A DNA stretch of 64,000 nt from Candidatus Kryptoniota bacterium (GCA_036567965.1 DATCTN010000025.1:107606-171605), one strand, 5' to 3'. Shown: positions 9,450-18,705, counted from the stretch's first letter. Notes: generated by a model from the letters alone, not told the origin. A program made the numbers and translations.

Positions 9450-10244
9450 TCAGAGCGAACCGCCTCCGAACCCACCACCGGGGAACCAGACCGCCTTTTC
9501 ATTCGCTATCACGGTGCTGTATGAGTGCAGCATCCCGTAGTTGAGGCAATGCACTGCAAACCAATCGAGGTTCTCGATGCGGGAAAGTTCTTCCTTTATC
9601 TCATCAAGCATCAGGACGCTGTCCTTGCGTTCGGAATGAATCTTTCGTATTACAAAATTCTGATCTTCATCGGTCAGGAAGGAATAAAGCGGAACAAGCG
9701 AATGACGATCGACCATATCTATCAGGTCTTCGGGATAAATATCCTGACTCGACTCAGTTTCTACTACGACCGTGCTGAGCTGTCCGAACAAACCCCTATG
9801 CTCATCATTGCTGAAAGACTTGGGATAGGTCGTGATGACAGGAACACTGATCTTAAAGAGGACCTTTACCGACTCGATGCTTGTGATCTTGGCGGAATAA
9901 GTACAAATATAGCGCGTCATACACTTTTCTTTTGATACCGGTGTTATTTTTTCGACGAAGAAAGGATACTCGAAATCTATTCTCACCATAGTGGCATTAA
10001 GCTCCCTTATGTAGTCCCCTATATTTTGTTTCAACGCCTTCGTACCTATCGTTCCACGATGGCGGTGCAGGATCTGGATTACCCTATCTATCCAGCCGGC
10101 CTCGAACTCCTGCATAATCCTTGCGCTCACAGAAAGATTGGCGACTGTCGGCTGACCATCAGGAAACGATTTGGACAGCACTTTAATTGGAAGTGGAAGA
10201 TCTCTTATGCCGACATCAGCGAGAAATCTCTTTTCTTCAGACAT
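9450..10244 (-). CDS. FolE2-like (GTP cyclohydrolase IB family) protein lacking the catalytic cysteine motif
   Basis: GTP cyclohydrolase IB (FolE2) opens GTP to start folate or queuosine synthesis. This 264-residue protein has the family framework: ARIMQEFEAGWIDRVIQ, FEYPFFVEKITPVSKEK and the tail NLDWFAVHCLNYGMLHS. Where family members carry the metal-binding CPCSK motif after VPVT, this one reads VPVITTYPKSF (about residues 134-144), and the usual HNQR and IHNH segments are also replaced. I therefore infer it is not a normal cyclohydrolase. The start at 10244 follows AAGGTGAAG; its first codons overlap the end of the preceding gene by 8 bp, showing translational coupling. It is the last gene of a three-gene operon with two acetate-kinase-like proteins. 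Confidence 0.78.
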   Translation of the reverse strand: MSEEKRFLADVGIRDLPLPIKVLSKSFPDGQPTVANLSVSARIMQEFEAGWIDRVIQILHRHRGTIGTKALKQNIGDYIRELNATMVRIDFEYPFFVEKITPVSKEKCMTRYICTYSAKITSIESVKVLFKISVPVITTYPKSFSNDEHRGLFGQLSTVVVETESSQDIYPEDLIDMVDRHSLVPLYSFLTDEDQNFVIRKIHSERKDSVLMLDEIKEELSRIENLDWFAVHCLNYGMLHSYSTVIANEKAVWFPGGGFGGGSL

Positions 10245-11325
10245 GTTCTTCACCTTTTCGATTAATGGTGTGAATCGTTTTTTCGGCCAGCACTTGCCAG
10301 CGGTCGTATTCGAAGCACAACACTCTGACTCTCGATTCCGGACTCGACAACACGGTCGGCCGTTCCTCCATTCCGTTGCCTCCACTGCACATCACGCCTA
10401 AGAACTCAAGCCTGTTACATAGTTCTCTGATGAACTTCATATACATCCCTATCTGCACACTGCTGAATATTATGGCATCGAGACCGCCGAGAACGGAGAC
10501 GAAAGCGCCGACAGACTTCAAAACCTGGTAAGTGTACAGCTCGCGGGCAAAATCGTACGACTTTCCTTGATGTCCTCCAACCACATCTTCCATCCGCACA
10601 CTTTTTCCGACAAGGGCTCTGAACCCGCTCTCCTCTGAGAGAAGATGGTTTGTTTCATGCAGGGAGAATCCCGATGACAATAGATAGAAGACTACCGTCG
10701 GGTCCATGTCTCCACAGCCGCCCTCTGATATTATTCCTTCGATTGGTGTAAACCCGATAGAAGTTTCGATTGCATTTCCATCGAGGATCGCCGCGACGTT
10801 CGTGGTTCCTCCGAGGATCACGCTTACTATCCTTTTCAGATCTGCGTCTGATTTCTTGTTTAATTGAGCCAACGACCATTCATGTTCCAAACCATAACCG
10901 CCGTATCGTCTAAGCTCCCTCTCCCTCAGCTCTGCCGGGACGGCATAGGTTGATGATTCAGCCGGCATTTTGCTGAACAAACCCGTTTCGCAGAGAACGA
11001 CGTGGGGAACCGAAGGAAGGCTTTGTGAGGTATGCTTTGCGGCCTTAAATGTCAACTCGTTGTACTCAGGCAATATTCCAATAGATGCTTCCAGATCTGC
11101 AAGAACCCGGCTTGCCACAATCTCTCCTGAGTTTGTCATCCTTTTCCAGCCATTATAAAGCACGTAGCCTACGGCCTCGATCTCATACTTGTCTTTCAGG
11201 TCACTCAAGACAGAAGACATGGACGTGTCATCCGGGTCGCAGGAGCCTTGGTCCAAGACGCCTGCATTACAGTATGCCCACCGCAGCTTCGGAGGAGCTG
11301 GATCAAACAGCAATACGGTTTTCAT
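10237..11325 (-). CDS. degenerate acetate/butyrate-kinase-like (ASKHA) protein
   Basis: The fold of the acetate kinase family can be followed in order: CETGLFSKMP at the FDTAFH position, RRYGGYGLEHEW at the RYGFHG position, and TSIGFTPIEGIISEGGCGDMDP at the TSMGFTPL...RSGDIDP position. The catalytic positions are altered: the N-terminal NxGSSS loop is absent, HRxVHGG is VLYNGWK, the Asp of FDTAFH is Glu113, the RYGFHG histidine is Tyr144, and the Arg before SGDIDP is Gly. It is therefore probably a pseudokinase. It starts inside the upstream acetate-kinase-like gene (23-bp overlap) and overlaps the FolE2-like gene. The role may be regulatory or as a complex partner; that is inference. Confidence 0.72.
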   Translation of the reverse strand: MKTVLLFDPAPPKLRWAYCNAGVLDQGSCDPDDTSMSSVLSDLKDKYEIEAVGYVLYNGWKRMTNSGEIVASRVLADLEASIGILPEYNELTFKAAKHTSQSLPSVPHVVLCETGLFSKMPAESSTYAVPAELRERELRRYGGYGLEHEWSLAQLNKKSDADLKRIVSVILGGTTNVAAILDGNAIETSIGFTPIEGIISEGGCGDMDPTVVFYLLSSGFSLHETNHLLSEESGFRALVGKSVRMEDVVGGHQGKSYDFARELYTYQVLKSVGAFVSVLGGLDAIIFSSVQIGMYMKFIRELCNRLEFLGVMCSGGNGMEERPTVLSSPESRVRVLCFEYDRWQVLAEKTIHTINRKGEEHV

Positions 11326-12523
11326 TTTTCAACAGCTTCTCCCCCTCCTCGTAGATAACCGCTTCCTCATCGTTGGGAACAACCCAGACCCCCACTGAAG
11401 AGCTTCCAGAGTTGATCGAGGTAATCTCGTCGCCGGATGCCCCGACATTCAGGTATTCATCAATGTCGATCCCACACCACTCCATTTCTCTGCAAACCAT
11501 CTGCCGCACGTACCAGTTATGCAGCCCGATGTCATCTGTAAAGACAAGGAGATCGATTCCGCCGAGCTCCGCGATAAAGCTACCGATGAATTTTTTTATC
11601 CTGTGCACATACATTTTTATTGCAAGATCTGTTTCTTCGTTTCCGTTCTGATTGTAACGATTGATAATATCCCTTATGTCGCTGGAGAAGCCGGATATCC
11701 CAAGCAGACCGCTCTCCTTGTTAAACAGGTCCATGAGGAGTTCCGGCCTATAACCATACGTGATCATGAGATAGGTAGCCATCATCGGATCGATGTCTCC
11801 GCATCGTGTGCTCATCACCAGGCCGGGCAACGGAGAAAATCCCATTGACGTATCCAGAGAATGTCCTCTCCGAATGGCCGCGACACTCGATCCTCCGGTT
11901 CCCAAATGGCAAGCAACTATTCTCGAATTTTCCAGAGAGCTTTCCAGGTAATCTTGCAAGCTTTTTAACACATAAGAATAGGAGAGTCCGTGAAAACCGT
12001 ACTTCTTGAATCCAAACCTTCTGACAATGGTCTTCGGCAATGGATAAGTACTGGCGTAGGATGGAATGGTCTTATGGAATGCGGTGTCGAACACCACATA
12101 ATGCTTCACCTGGGGCAAAATCCTGCGCGATACGAGGATCACATCAAGCGCGACTTTGTTGTGAAGTGGCGCCAGCGCCACGCACTGTTCAAGAAGTCGA
12201 AGTGTCCTCTCGTCAACAAGTGTTGTCTCTGAAAATGATCTTCCGCCATGGACGAAGCGGTGGCCGATGTAATCGACATCAACATCGTGATCCTTCAAGA
12301 AATCCAACACGAGGCTTGCGGCGGCAGCGTGCGAGTCTAACGGAACAACCTTCTTTATCTCTTCACCACCGAAATCGAATGTCAGATAAGATGGTTCTGT
12401 ACCCTTGACATGCACCCTGTGTGCCTTGCCTGCCAGGAGTACTTCCCGTTTTCCTGGAGATCTTACTTTGAAAAGCTTGTAAGTAAGGGAGGAGCTACCG
12501 CAATTGAAAACTAGTATATTCAA
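11303..12523 (-). CDS. acetate-kinase-like protein (AckA family)
   Basis: Acetate kinase transfers phosphate between ATP and acetate. Counted from the TTG at 12523, the catalytic set is kept: Asn7 in FNCGSSS, Arg89 in GHRFVHGG, His121, Asp146 in FDTAFH, His178 in YGFHG, Arg240 in TRCGDIDP and Glu in NDEEAVI. Two nucleotide-site motifs differ from the usual form: HLGTG replaces HLGNG and TDDIGLHN replaces TGGIGENS. It is thus a divergent paralogue that may still be active. TTG is chosen because it places Asn at position 7 as in the family and AAGGTG lies 10 nt upstream; an in-frame ATG at 12586 would add 21 unconserved residues. First gene of the overlapping operon. Confidence 0.78.
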   Translation of the reverse strand: MNILVFNCGSSSLTYKLFKVRSPGKREVLLAGKAHRVHVKGTEPSYLTFDFGGEEIKKVVPLDSHAAAASLVLDFLKDHDVDVDYIGHRFVHGGRSFSETTLVDERTLRLLEQCVALAPLHNKVALDVILVSRRILPQVKHYVVFDTAFHKTIPSYASTYPLPKTIVRRFGFKKYGFHGLSYSYVLKSLQDYLESSLENSRIVACHLGTGGSSVAAIRRGHSLDTSMGFSPLPGLVMSTRCGDIDPMMATYLMITYGYRPELLMDLFNKESGLLGISGFSSDIRDIINRYNQNGNEETDLAIKMYVHRIKKFIGSFIAELGGIDLLVFTDDIGLHNWYVRQMVCREMEWCGIDIDEYLNVGASGDEITSINSGSSSVGVWVVPNDEEAVIYEEGEKLLKNENRIAV

Positions 12524-12728
12524 ATCCCAAATGCACCTTTTCAATATCGAGCCTGGATAGAAGAAAATCAATGCGGCATGAGGCATACTTCGTCATCCGG
12601 CCGTTGCTTCTGCTACTCATATCTTGCATCCAACTGTCGCGGGGCCTTTCCGTTTTTCGTGCTCCGATGTGAATTTACCGATACAACTTTTTTGCCAAGA
12701 TAAAGTTGCGTCGAACATGGGGGTAAAA

Positions 12729-13271
12729 TCATGAGCTTCTTGGCGCAGTGATGAGACTCGGCCGAAGTGATAAGCATGCTTCTGATTTCGAATTTGTACC
12801 ATGATAGGCTTCTTCAAGCGAGAGCGTTGTCTCTGCCTCAAAATCTTCTCCTTTGATTGCGTAAGTCTTCCTTCTTCGTCTCTGGCCGCGCTCTTGCCCA
12901 AAAAGGAATTCAAAGAGATCGGCTGTGCCTTCATCCGCAAACATCGCATCGAAATCTTCACGGCTCATCCGATGTGTTTTGGCGCCTTGATCACTCGCAT
13001 ATCTCGACCAGTCGAATCCTCCTGGTTGTGCTCCAGCTTCCTGATAGTGCTTCCAATCTTCGCCGAATTGATCGTACTTCTTCCGCTTTTCCGGATCGCT
13101 AAGGACTTCATTTGCTTCGTTCACTTCTTTGAACTTCTCCTCGGCGACTTTATCTCCCTTGGTTCTGTCCGGATGGTACTTAAGAGCAAGCTTTCGGTAT
13201 ACGCTCTTGATTTCCTCTGGTGTTGCATTTTTTGTGACACCTAACACTTTGTAATAGTCTTTGTAATTCAT
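12729..13271 (-). pseudogene. truncated DnaJ/CbpA-type co-chaperone
   Basis: Residues 1-70 are a complete J-domain with the HPD motif (33-35) that stimulates DnaK. A Gly-poor linker follows, then the start of the CbpA-type substrate-binding domain ([16 protein letters not shown], to about residue 159). There the homology stops: the last 21 residues are unrelated and about 150 residues of the C-terminal domains are missing. A different frame runs on to 12617 without recognisable homology, so this is a deletion rather than a single frameshift. The J-domain could still be made, since AGAGGCAG precedes the ATG. It lies about 200 bp upstream of the acetate-kinase-like operon. Confidence 0.75.
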
Positions 13272-13762
13272 CTGCCTCTAACCTATGATCTATTTTTCAT
13301 CAATACAGTTAAAGAGAACAGACAGGACTGACCTACCCTCCAATCATATATATCAATGTAAAGCAAGTGACCAGGGGTAATTCAAGAAGCGATCCCTATA
13401 CAATCTGGATCATTCTTTGAGGCAAGAGAATGATAGCCGGCCTCTGATCAGCTTTGCTCCCCGATCGGAACGATGACCCGAGCTGCCAAGGAAGCCAATG
13501 CGTCTATTAACTAACCATAAGGTCCGGGAATGGTCTCGATCACTGTCGAGACCTGGAAGATTCAGTCATGTTGTTGAACAATAAGTAGAATACTCGTGGT
13601 TCTTTATCAGAATGGTTCACAACCTTCCGTTGCAATCACGAAAGATGGTTAATGTCTCCTATCTCGCCTGGTGCGATTGTTACTCCAGGTTGAGGATCTC
13701 CGTCTCGAGAATTCTTATGGGTCTGCATTCCACGCGCGGAGTGTGTTAGACTTGCCCTTCAG
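13272..13762. other. intergenic region with one core copy of the dispersed repeat
   Basis: Positions 13451-13485 contain the conserved core (GCTTTGCTCCCCGATCGGAA then CGATGACCCG) of the intergenic repeat found at 18.4, 24.9, 26.7, 27.7 and 33.6 kb. The flanks match the family poorly. No gene is supported. Confidence 0.55.
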
Positions 13763-14656
13763 TCAAAGGGGAACACGTTGATTTTTGTATTTCCAGGAAG
13801 GGTATTTGAAGATTGGCCTCGTGCCGTAAAACAACACTCGCTTTCCTTGAGCTATAGATACCCCGCTTCCATCTGCAATTACCAGCCTTCCTTGAGCTTG
13901 AAACACGCCATTGATGCGAATGCTGTCTCCCGATTTGAATACGAGTTGAAACACGGGCATTGTGTCAGCGCTTACAATCTCAAGTGCGGTACCGCTGTAA
14001 TTCCCATCCCAAAGATTGGGCAAATTATAAACCACATTTCGCCTGATACGGATTGGTGGCAAGTCAGATCCCGAAAAAATATCCGCATCGAGGTACAGTT
14101 TTCCCCTGTCCACGTAGATTGCAAACGGAAATTCTGAGCGGGATGTTGAGAGCGAATCATGTGTTGCCTGCTCCAATTGCTTCTTCGTGTAAGTAAACGA
14201 GACCCCTTCTCCGCCGCCGAAAATCACGGTAAGTTCGTCCGAATTGAACGGGTATCCCGAAGAGAAATGAGAGAGTTGCGTCATGTTCTGTTTAGGGAGA
14301 AGTGGTCCGAATACTTGAGGCCGAGTCAAATAGACCAAAATTATCATGACGCCGATGACCGGAACGATAAAATACTTGTATTGGTAAATAATTCTATTGA
14401 GAATTTCAAAATGCGTCCCGACGGCAATCGATAAGATTGCGAAAAAGAATAATACGACGCCGAATGTTCCCTGAATCAACTCACCCGCAAGAAGAAGTAC
14501 GATCCCGCTTGCTCCGACCAAAACACCGGGCAGATTGCGTGGCTTTCTATGGGCAACATAGACATCACTGTGGTACTTTTTGGATCTAAGGATTTTTCTA
14601 AAATCGTGAGGATGATACTCGAGAGGTTGGCGGTTTCTGTATTGGACCGGTTTCAT
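13763..14656 (-). CDS. membrane protein of unknown function linked to a pseudopilin-like operon
   Basis: A basic N-terminal 40 residues is followed by three hydrophobic segments (VLVGASGIVLLLAGELI, GVVLFFFAILSIAVGTHF and YFIVPVIGVMIILVYL, about residues 45-110). A soluble domain of about 185 residues follows. The soluble part ends in beta-rich sequence (GDSIRINGVFQAQGRLVIAD). I recognise no family. It is the last gene of a four-gene minus-strand run with three pilin-like proteins, 78 bp after the DUF4900-like gene, which suggests a role as assembly or anchoring component of that machine. No strong ribosome-binding site precedes the ATG. Confidence 0.65.
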   Translation of the reverse strand: MKPVQYRNRQPLEYHPHDFRKILRSKKYHSDVYVAHRKPRNLPGVLVGASGIVLLLAGELIQGTFGVVLFFFAILSIAVGTHFEILNRIIYQYKYFIVPVIGVMIILVYLTRPQVFGPLLPKQNMTQLSHFSSGYPFNSDELTVIFGGGEGVSFTYTKKQLEQATHDSLSTSRSEFPFAIYVDRGKLYLDADIFSGSDLPPIRIRRNVVYNLPNLWDGNYSGTALEIVSADTMPVFQLVFKSGDSIRINGVFQAQGRLVIADGSGVSIAQGKRVLFYGTRPIFKYPSWKYKNQRVPL

Positions 14657-14734
14657 CGACTAAAAGTAATCATTGAGCTTACAGTTCCCTATCAAATCAA
14701 GGATGATACACTCCGGAGAAACGATAGTCATTCT

Positions 14735-15997
14735 TCATTCGTACCAGGAGAGGACGCTGAATGTTCCTGTGACTGGATAATAAGGAGGTCCGACACTCGA
14801 AAATCTCGGATCGAATCTATAATCCGGATCGTACCCGTACGTACCTGTTGGGTCAGAGGTCACGCCGAGATAACTGTTCGAAATGGATCCGTAAACATGG
14901 ACTGAACCTAAATTCGTGTAGGATGTTCTCGCATCGTAGTAGCACTGGAAAGTTCCGTTCTGGGCATAAATTGCCGCTTCAATTAGCGGATTTACAGGAG
15001 GATACGAAGGGCTGATGCCCAGGTATGCGTTGTTGCTTTCCACAAGAACGTTGTTCTGTGCCACGATGCCAATTAAGTCTGAACTGCCGGGATTCGTCCT
15101 TGGATCAGAACTGCACGACACATTTCCGCTTATATATATGTTGCCAAAGCCGGTGAAGGAGCTTCCTCCGGCGGCGACAGTCATCTGGCCGTTCACGGTG
15201 CCCTGAACATGGAGGTTACCATTATTGACGAAGATGACTCCATTTGGAGCGAATGAGGATAATGAAATTGTCGTGTCGACCGGATGCATGTTTGTATGAA
15301 AAGTCACCGTCGCGTTCGAGTTGAGTGTCATGTACACATCGAACGGTGCCGGGCTGCTTGGGTTGTTGATCACTTTTCCTCCGGCAGTGGCAGCAGCCTG
15401 AACATTCGAAACTCCCGAAGCAGGCATCGAAATACTCACACCGGATAGATACGGACCGTAGATGATAGGTGTTCCTCCGCCGGTAATATCGTTCTTGCTC
15501 GTGACTTTTCCGTAAAAGACCGGCGTCCCTTCAACATTGAACGTCCCTTCGCTATGGAAGCTTCCCCAGATTGTGTCGCCCGAGTCCCATGAAAGATTGT
15601 TCATTGTCCCCGTGTACAAACCAAATGTCGAGAAATAGTTCGGTCCGAACTCTACTTTGACAGTATCTGTGACGCTGCCGTTAGTGCCAGCCGGGGGATA
15701 TGTACCCGTGGCAGTCAAAAGCAGGTGATACGACCCCACGGAATCGACACGGACGTTGTACGTTCCTCCCGACACGCTGCCGGAAAGTTGAAAGCTCTTA
15801 CTGCTAGGTTGATTCAAGAACACACGGCTCCCGCCAAGGTTGGCTGCCGAGATCGCTATCGAATGCGCGGTAGTCTCATCATAATATTGGAGGAAATTGT
15901 CGACGGAATTCGACGAGACCCGACTCCAATACTTGCCAGTCAACGCAAACAGAATGGTGTACCCGAGAATTACCAGTAATGTTCCTCTTCCGACCAT
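14735..15997 (-). CDS. PilX-like / DUF4900-like surface-appendage protein
   Basis: A single N-terminal hydrophobic helix (GTLLVILGYTILFALTG) is followed by a long region rich in Gly, Ser, Thr and Asn. Its phrases resemble DUF4900-type domains (FHSEGTFNVEGTPVFYGKVTS, VYMTLNSNATVTFHT, VIFVNNGNLHVQGTVNGQ). The layout, an N-terminal helix plus a large beta-rich head, is that of minor pseudopilins such as PilX or GspK-like proteins. The gene is 9 bp from the next upstream gene, and all three neighbours start with a similar short N-terminus (MGTG, MGTT, MVGRGT). Probable role: tip or minor subunit of a type IV pilus-like or secretion filament. The family is suggested, not certain. Confidence 0.65.
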   Translation of the reverse strand: MVGRGTLLVILGYTILFALTGKYWSRVSSNSVDNFLQYYDETTAHSIAISAANLGGSRVFLNQPSSKSFQLSGSVSGGTYNVRVDSVGSYHLLLTATGTYPPAGTNGSVTDTVKVEFGPNYFSTFGLYTGTMNNLSWDSGDTIWGSFHSEGTFNVEGTPVFYGKVTSKNDITGGGTPIIYGPYLSGVSISMPASGVSNVQAAATAGGKVINNPSSPAPFDVYMTLNSNATVTFHTNMHPVDTTISLSSFAPNGVIFVNNGNLHVQGTVNGQMTVAAGGSSFTGFGNIYISGNVSCSSDPRTNPGSSDLIGIVAQNNVLVESNNAYLGISPSYPPVNPLIEAAIYAQNGTFQCYYDARTSYTNLGSVHVYGSISNSYLGVTSDPTGTYGYDPDYRFDPRFSSVGPPYYPVTGTFSVLSWYE

Positions 15998-16006
15998 AGT
16001 ATATTC

Positions 16007-16612
16007 TTATCGCTCCAGATTTCTTGAGACCATTCTTGTTTGTCTCCATGTTGCAAAATTGCTGCTGTAATCGGCGTTGAACGCAGCGATCGGTTCCACA
16101 CGGATGTTTAAAACTATGAACTGCACCTGGTTCGGTGCGCCGAATGGAGTCGTGATCTGATTCCCGAATGCCCCATAATACTGTATCTGGAATTCAGTCA
16201 TTCCGAGATTTGAAGGCATAGGGGGACCGCTGTTAATCTGTCTATACAGCAATCTCGCTCTGGGATTTGGACATCCGGGAATGGCCGTATTAACCAGCCA
16301 GTATTTTACAGTATCGACGTTGCCCAAATTCGAGACGTCAGATAGAAACCAGATCGTACTCGTGTCTCCTTTCTGAATAAAGGTGCTGACCGCAGAGCTG
16401 GGAAGTTTCACAGCATTCTTGCAGTACCCGATTTTTCGGAAGTCGTACTGAAGGTATTCGACCAGCTCCACCAAATTCTGCTGCACGGTCAGCCCTGCCT
16501 GTGAGTCAAAGGTGGTCTGTATGGACTTCTGGTTTAATTGAAGTGCAGTGAGAAGCAACATTCCGCTGACCAGAAATGAACCCGCGAGATCGATGAGTGT
16601 CGTTGTTCCCAT
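16007..16612 (-). CDS. PilW-like minor pseudopilin
   Basis: A short N-terminus is followed by a hydrophobic helix (LIDLAGSFLVSGMLLLTAL), then the conserved-looking QNLVELVEYLQYDFRKIGY, which resembles the PilW-type region after the pilin helix. The head of about 130 residues contains a paired-cysteine region (GYC and GCPNP). It lacks a classical GFTLIE prepilin cleavage site, so processing is uncertain. It sits 9 bp from genes on either side and is clearly co-transcribed. Confidence 0.62.
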   Translation of the reverse strand: MGTTTLIDLAGSFLVSGMLLLTALQLNQKSIQTTFDSQAGLTVQQNLVELVEYLQYDFRKIGYCKNAVKLPSSAVSTFIQKGDTSTIWFLSDVSNLGNVDTVKYWLVNTAIPGCPNPRARLLYRQINSGPPMPSNLGMTEFQIQYYGAFGNQITTPFGAPNQVQFIVLNIRVEPIAAFNADYSSNFATWRQTRMVSRNLER

Positions 16613-16621
16613 CAGGCAATT

Positions 16622-17122
16622 TCAGAAAGGCCAATAACTGAATACGGACTGCATCTTGACTGTATCAGGGCTCGAAGAGTTCCAGACCCAGATATCCAGT
16701 CTCTTGTTCCATGTCTGGGTGTTGGCATTACCCATTAGATTATTTTGGTTGACATAGCAGACTCTCGTGTAGACGTAGTAAACGCCGGTCGCGAGAGAAT
16801 CAATCTCAAGTCGTCCTTGGTTGTTGAGACCGTTAAAATCATCAAAGTCATCCAGGTCTGTTGAGTCGCCATCTTCTTGTCCCAATGAGTTTGCAGGAGT
16901 AAGTTGACTCAATGCAGTGACCGAGCTCGTATCAGTGACTTCGTCAAAGGGTAATCCCTGGGCTTCTTCCATGATTGAAGACGCAAGAGAAATCTCCTCG
17001 ATTCCTATGTTCGAATGAAGAAGTATCGCGCTTGTGTTGTTGATGTTTCTATTGACGGTAAGAATCACGCCTCCGAGTATTGCGATAGCACCGATTGTGA
17101 CCAACATCTGACCGGTCCCCAT
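16622..17122 (-). CDS. PilV/GspI-like pseudopilin protein
   Basis: The N-terminus MGTGQMLVTIGAIAILGGVIL gives one membrane helix. It is followed by an alpha-helical stretch with IMEEAQGLPFDEVTD, a phrase also common in PilV/GspI-type minor pilins, and a beta-rich head ending FSYWPF. It is the first gene of the four-gene run and 9 bp from the next. It lacks a classical Gly-Phe-Thr cleavage motif. A role in a pilus-like or type II secretion-like filament is inferred from topology and clustering. Confidence 0.6.
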   Translation of the reverse strand: MGTGQMLVTIGAIAILGGVILTVNRNINNTSAILLHSNIGIEEISLASSIMEEAQGLPFDEVTDTSSVTALSQLTPANSLGQEDGDSTDLDDFDDFNGLNNQGRLEIDSLATGVYYVYTRVCYVNQNNLMGNANTQTWNKRLDIWVWNSSSPDTVKMQSVFSYWPF

Positions 17123-17419
17123 GAGGCTCCCTTAATTAAAGTCTCTCAAATGTACAGCCACCAATAATCCACGACGCTGAAAATATTGCCGTCAACATCA
17201 TCAAACCATATTCATCTTGCATGGTAAGATCAGTTAACGCTCACTACCAATCAAGAGCAATGACACAATAGCTTTTCGAAGGGTATATAAAAAAACCCTC
17301 TCTCTTTCGATTCGCCTTAATGGATTCACCCAAACACCTTGCGTTCCCCTGGTGAGCTAACACAAACAGATCTTATGAGGTTGGCGATGCCGCGTCCACG
17401 GGACACCAACTTCCCGAGA

Positions 17420-17887
17420 TCATTGCTTAAAAAACTGGTTCCTATTGATATGGCGTTTGCCAGTCGCGGTCAAAGTTACGACACGGTGGGAGAAAACCGC
17501 ATTAGCACTTGTATAGGGGTTAAGAATGGCAATTGAAAAATTCCCCGTTGAAGCTATCGTGGTGTACCCGCTCGCGGTAAATTGCACTATCCTTACTTCG
17601 CACGAATATGCATTAATACCGACAGGTATGGTCCATTCATACGTGCCCGCTCCGATGGAGGTGGAAGCTATGTAGTTCCAAGAGTACCCAGCGTCTGTTG
17701 AATACTGCAAAGTCACAGTGCTCGTGGAGTCTTTTTTGACTTTCCACGATATCTCTTGGTTGGCTCCTGCTGTCAGGAATGAATTGTTATTCGGTGAAGT
17801 CATCTGTGCTTGAGCCACTTGATCGTGTGAAGCTGCAAGAGCAAACACCGCCAAGAAAGCTGCGATCGCCACAAACCTTCTATTCAT
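17420..17887 (-). CDS. small secreted protein with Ig-like domain, probably 3'-truncated
   Basis: A signal peptide (FVAIAAFLAVFALAASHDQVAQAQ) is followed by a roughly 95-residue Ig-like domain (ITSPNNN-type opening, QEISWKVKKDSTSTVTLQYS, GTYEWTIP, CEVRI, GNFSI). In related secreted proteins this module is usually followed by further domains and a T9SS tail. Here the frame runs into unrelated sequence (HINRNQFFKQ) and stops. I infer truncation or frameshift near 17500. It is divergent in position from the pseudopilin operon, 300 bp away, with no recognised gene between. Confidence 0.55.
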   Translation of the reverse strand: MNRRFVAIAAFLAVFALAASHDQVAQAQMTSPNNNSFLTAGANQEISWKVKKDSTSTVTLQYSTDAGYSWNYIASTSIGAGTYEWTIPVGINAYSCEVRIVQFTASGYTTIASTGNFSIAILNPYTSANAVFSHRVVTLTATGKRHINRNQFFKQ

Positions 17888-18431
17888 GACTCTTCCTCAC
17901 AAGAATTTCTTCTTGGACGCCCTTCGTTTTTTGGATTATGATTGGACGCTGTTCAGGTCTGTGGTAACTGCTGAAGTCTCTCAGGCTCTCCGCAAATTCG
18001 TATCAGCCTCAATTGCACTCTCACCTTCAAACCGAAATAAGATAACTGCCTTCGATGGTAAAAAAAAGTGCGCCGTATCACGCTTTCCACTTTTTTCAGA
18101 TTCAATGTCTAACCACTAAGTCGAATATCGTCCCTCGAACCTGATACTGAAATTCACTCGCTGAGACCACCCTGTACTAGACAATTTCATCAATTTTCCC
18201 AAAAAAGTGAGCGAGAATTTGCCGGCCGTAAGTCAAAGGCGCTGGCCTTGAAGGAGTCTAAGTGCAATGCCTGTGTGAGGTTATGGGAATTGGAATCGAA
18301 GTCGGATGGGAATCTTGGAACTCAATCCAACAAACGATTTAAATACGTTTGAGAGGTGGGAAGGTATCAAGAAGAATTAGTCGAATTCGTTCGAGAAAAG
18401 CCTGGCTTTGGGGACCATATTGCTCCTCGTG
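17888..18431. other. intergenic region, nothing recognised
   Basis: I found no frame with family motifs and no RNA-like structure. It precedes the repeat copy at 18432 and should contain the promoter of the small secreted protein. Confidence 0.4.
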
Positions 18432-18705
18432 ACTTGCCCCGGATTCATGTACCAATGTGAACTTAGTATTCCGGTTGGGCATTGGCAGCTCGAAGATCGA
18501 TCTCGCGCGTCCTCGCCTTCAACAGAGTGAATGGAAGAGCCAGAGAGCCATGACAAGTCCTCAAGATGTTAACCCGGAAGTTCGCACATCGGGTAGGCTT
18601 TGCTCCCGGTCGGAACGATGACTCGAACTTATTGAGTTTCAAGATCACGGTAGCTATCCGCAAAATGGCACGAGGAATGGTTTTCCTGAGCATAGGTCAC
18701 AACCA
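18432..18705. repeat. dispersed intergenic repeat, copy 1 (near full length)
   Basis: The left end reads ACTTGCCCC then CCAATGTGAACTTAGTATTC. The core GCTCCCGGTCGGAACGATGA lies near 18601, and the right end GGCACGAGGAATGGTTTTCC near 18680. The same ordered blocks recur at 26.7 and 27.7 kb, and in part at 13.4, 24.9 and 33.6 kb. The minus strand contains a 76-codon frame with FESSFR at the core. Confidence 0.75.

Noticed and set aside
18463..18693. The 76-codon minus frame in repeat copy 1 as a normal gene
   Set aside because: It falls inside the dispersed repeat, lacks a ribosome-binding site, and the second half of the frame is not kept between copies; listed as a repeat instead.
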